A stretch of DNA of 64,000 bases, taken from contig NZ_CP087999.1 in the NCBI RefSeq assembly GCF_021044625.1, positions 1,443,001 through 1,507,000 of the forward strand, read 5' to 3'. The notes beneath the pieces were generated by a model. It was not told the origin of the DNA. It made no database searches and was given only the letters and a program-made list of their open reading frames with translations. Source of the DNA: Geomonas sp. RF6 (GTDB lineage Bacteria > Desulfobacterota > Desulfuromonadia > Geobacterales > Geobacteraceae). Shown one piece after another: positions 63,681-64,000 of this stretch. The position numbers were made by a program, and so were the translations under genes. How positions within the stretch are numbered: the stretch's first letter is position 1; every line of letters starts with the position of its first letter.

Positions 63681-64000
63681 ATGAAAAAAGACTTTCTCGC
63701 CCTGAGCCACTTCACAAAGGCGGAGCTCGACGACATCTTCGCCCTGACGAAGGACCTGAAGCAGAAGCAGAAAAACGGCATGAAGCACCACCTGCTGAAG
63801 GGGAAGACCCTCGCCATGATCTTCGAGAAGAACTCGACGAGGACGAGGATCTCCTTCGAGGTGGGGATGTACCAGCTCGGCGGCCACCCCCTCTTCATTT
63901 CCGGGAAGGACTCGCAGATCGGGCGCGGCGAGCCGATCAAGGACACTGCACGCGTCATCTCCCGCTACTGCGACGGCGTCATGATCCGCACCTTCGGGCA
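63681..64000 (+). CDS. argF: Ornithine carbamoyltransferase, N-terminal part
   Basis: 106 codons before the window ends. The carbamoyl-phosphate motif STRTR (in [21 protein letters not shown]) and [13 protein letters not shown] are intact. It makes citrulline from ornithine. GGGGAG lies about 12 nt before ATG 63681. It follows argD by 71 nt in the same direction. Confidence 0.96.
   Translation, partial: MKKDFLALSHFTKAELDDIFALTKDLKQKQKNGMKHHLLKGKTLAMIFEKNSTRTRISFEVGMYQLGGHPLFISGKDSQIGRGEPIKDTARVISRYCDGVMIRTFG

Overview
The window is about 62-65% G+C by eye, densely coded, and looks like chromosomal backbone of a Geobacter/Geomonas-type bacterium (Desulfuromonadota). That placement is an inference. 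It rests on the anaerobic (cbi) cobalamin route with a CbiET fusion, the order recA-pilT-recX, an argB-argD-argF cluster, a UGA-encoded selenocysteine gene, and many GC-rich palindromic intergenic repeats. I saw no rRNA, tRNA, CRISPR array, prophage or intact transposase.

Layout. 1-9.3 kb: mixed housekeeping (FKBP start, Nudix hydrolase, RluA-type pseudouridine synthase, a cysteine-rich exported protein, cyclase-family hydrolase, Hsp33, U32/RlhA-type protein, DAHP synthase), with a 168-bp tandem array at 6.85-7.5 kb. 9.5-23.5 kb: a YqaA-like membrane protein and an M16 peptidase, then a cobalamin cluster cbiX-cbiC-cbiD-cbiET-cbiL-(unknown)-cbiF-cbiG-[cbiH::cobQ fusion]-cbiB-cobD. 23.5-30.5 kb: PilZ protein, a Fur-family regulator with znuC-znuB zinc uptake, a diguanylate cyclase, cardiolipin synthase, and a thioredoxin-fold selenoprotein that a standard gene caller would truncate. 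30.6-36.3 kb: rsmB, rpe, a CoA-type Nudix hydrolase, an EndoIII-like glycosylase, a gamma-carbonic-anhydrase-like protein, nadA, tatA. 36.5-41.3 kb: the Tol-Pal system on the minus strand (tolQ-tolR-tolA-tolB-pal-cpoB). 41.3-49.2 kb: a nitrilase-family amidase, hemW, and a heat-shock operon hrcA-grpE-dnaK-dnaJ behind a perfect CIRCE operator. 49.5-64 kb: larB-larC (nickel-pincer cofactor), pgpA, a CinA lacking its N-terminal domain, a large sensor kinase, recA-pilT-recX, alaS, a receiver-kinase hybrid, and argB-argD-argF (argF runs off the end).

Functional themes. The cobalamin genes cover most steps from sirohydrochlorin to adenosylcobinamide phosphate. Cobyrinate amidation (cbiA), reduction (cbiJ), adenosylation and nucleotide-loop assembly are not in the window. 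Zinc homeostasis, envelope integrity (Tol-Pal, Tat, cardiolipin synthase, PgpA), protein folding and arginine synthesis form separate operons.

Most notable observations: (1) an in-frame UGA at 30378-30380 in the first cysteine position of a thioredoxin-like motif, followed by a good bacterial SECIS hairpin; (2) the CbiH-CobQ fusion; (3) a 168-bp tandem array whose units combine the last codons of the neighbouring gene with a pair of REP-like palindromes; (4) at least six families of dispersed intergenic repeats, one pair about 150 bp long in opposite orientations; (5) short palindromes overlapping well-formed promoters of tolQ and nadA.
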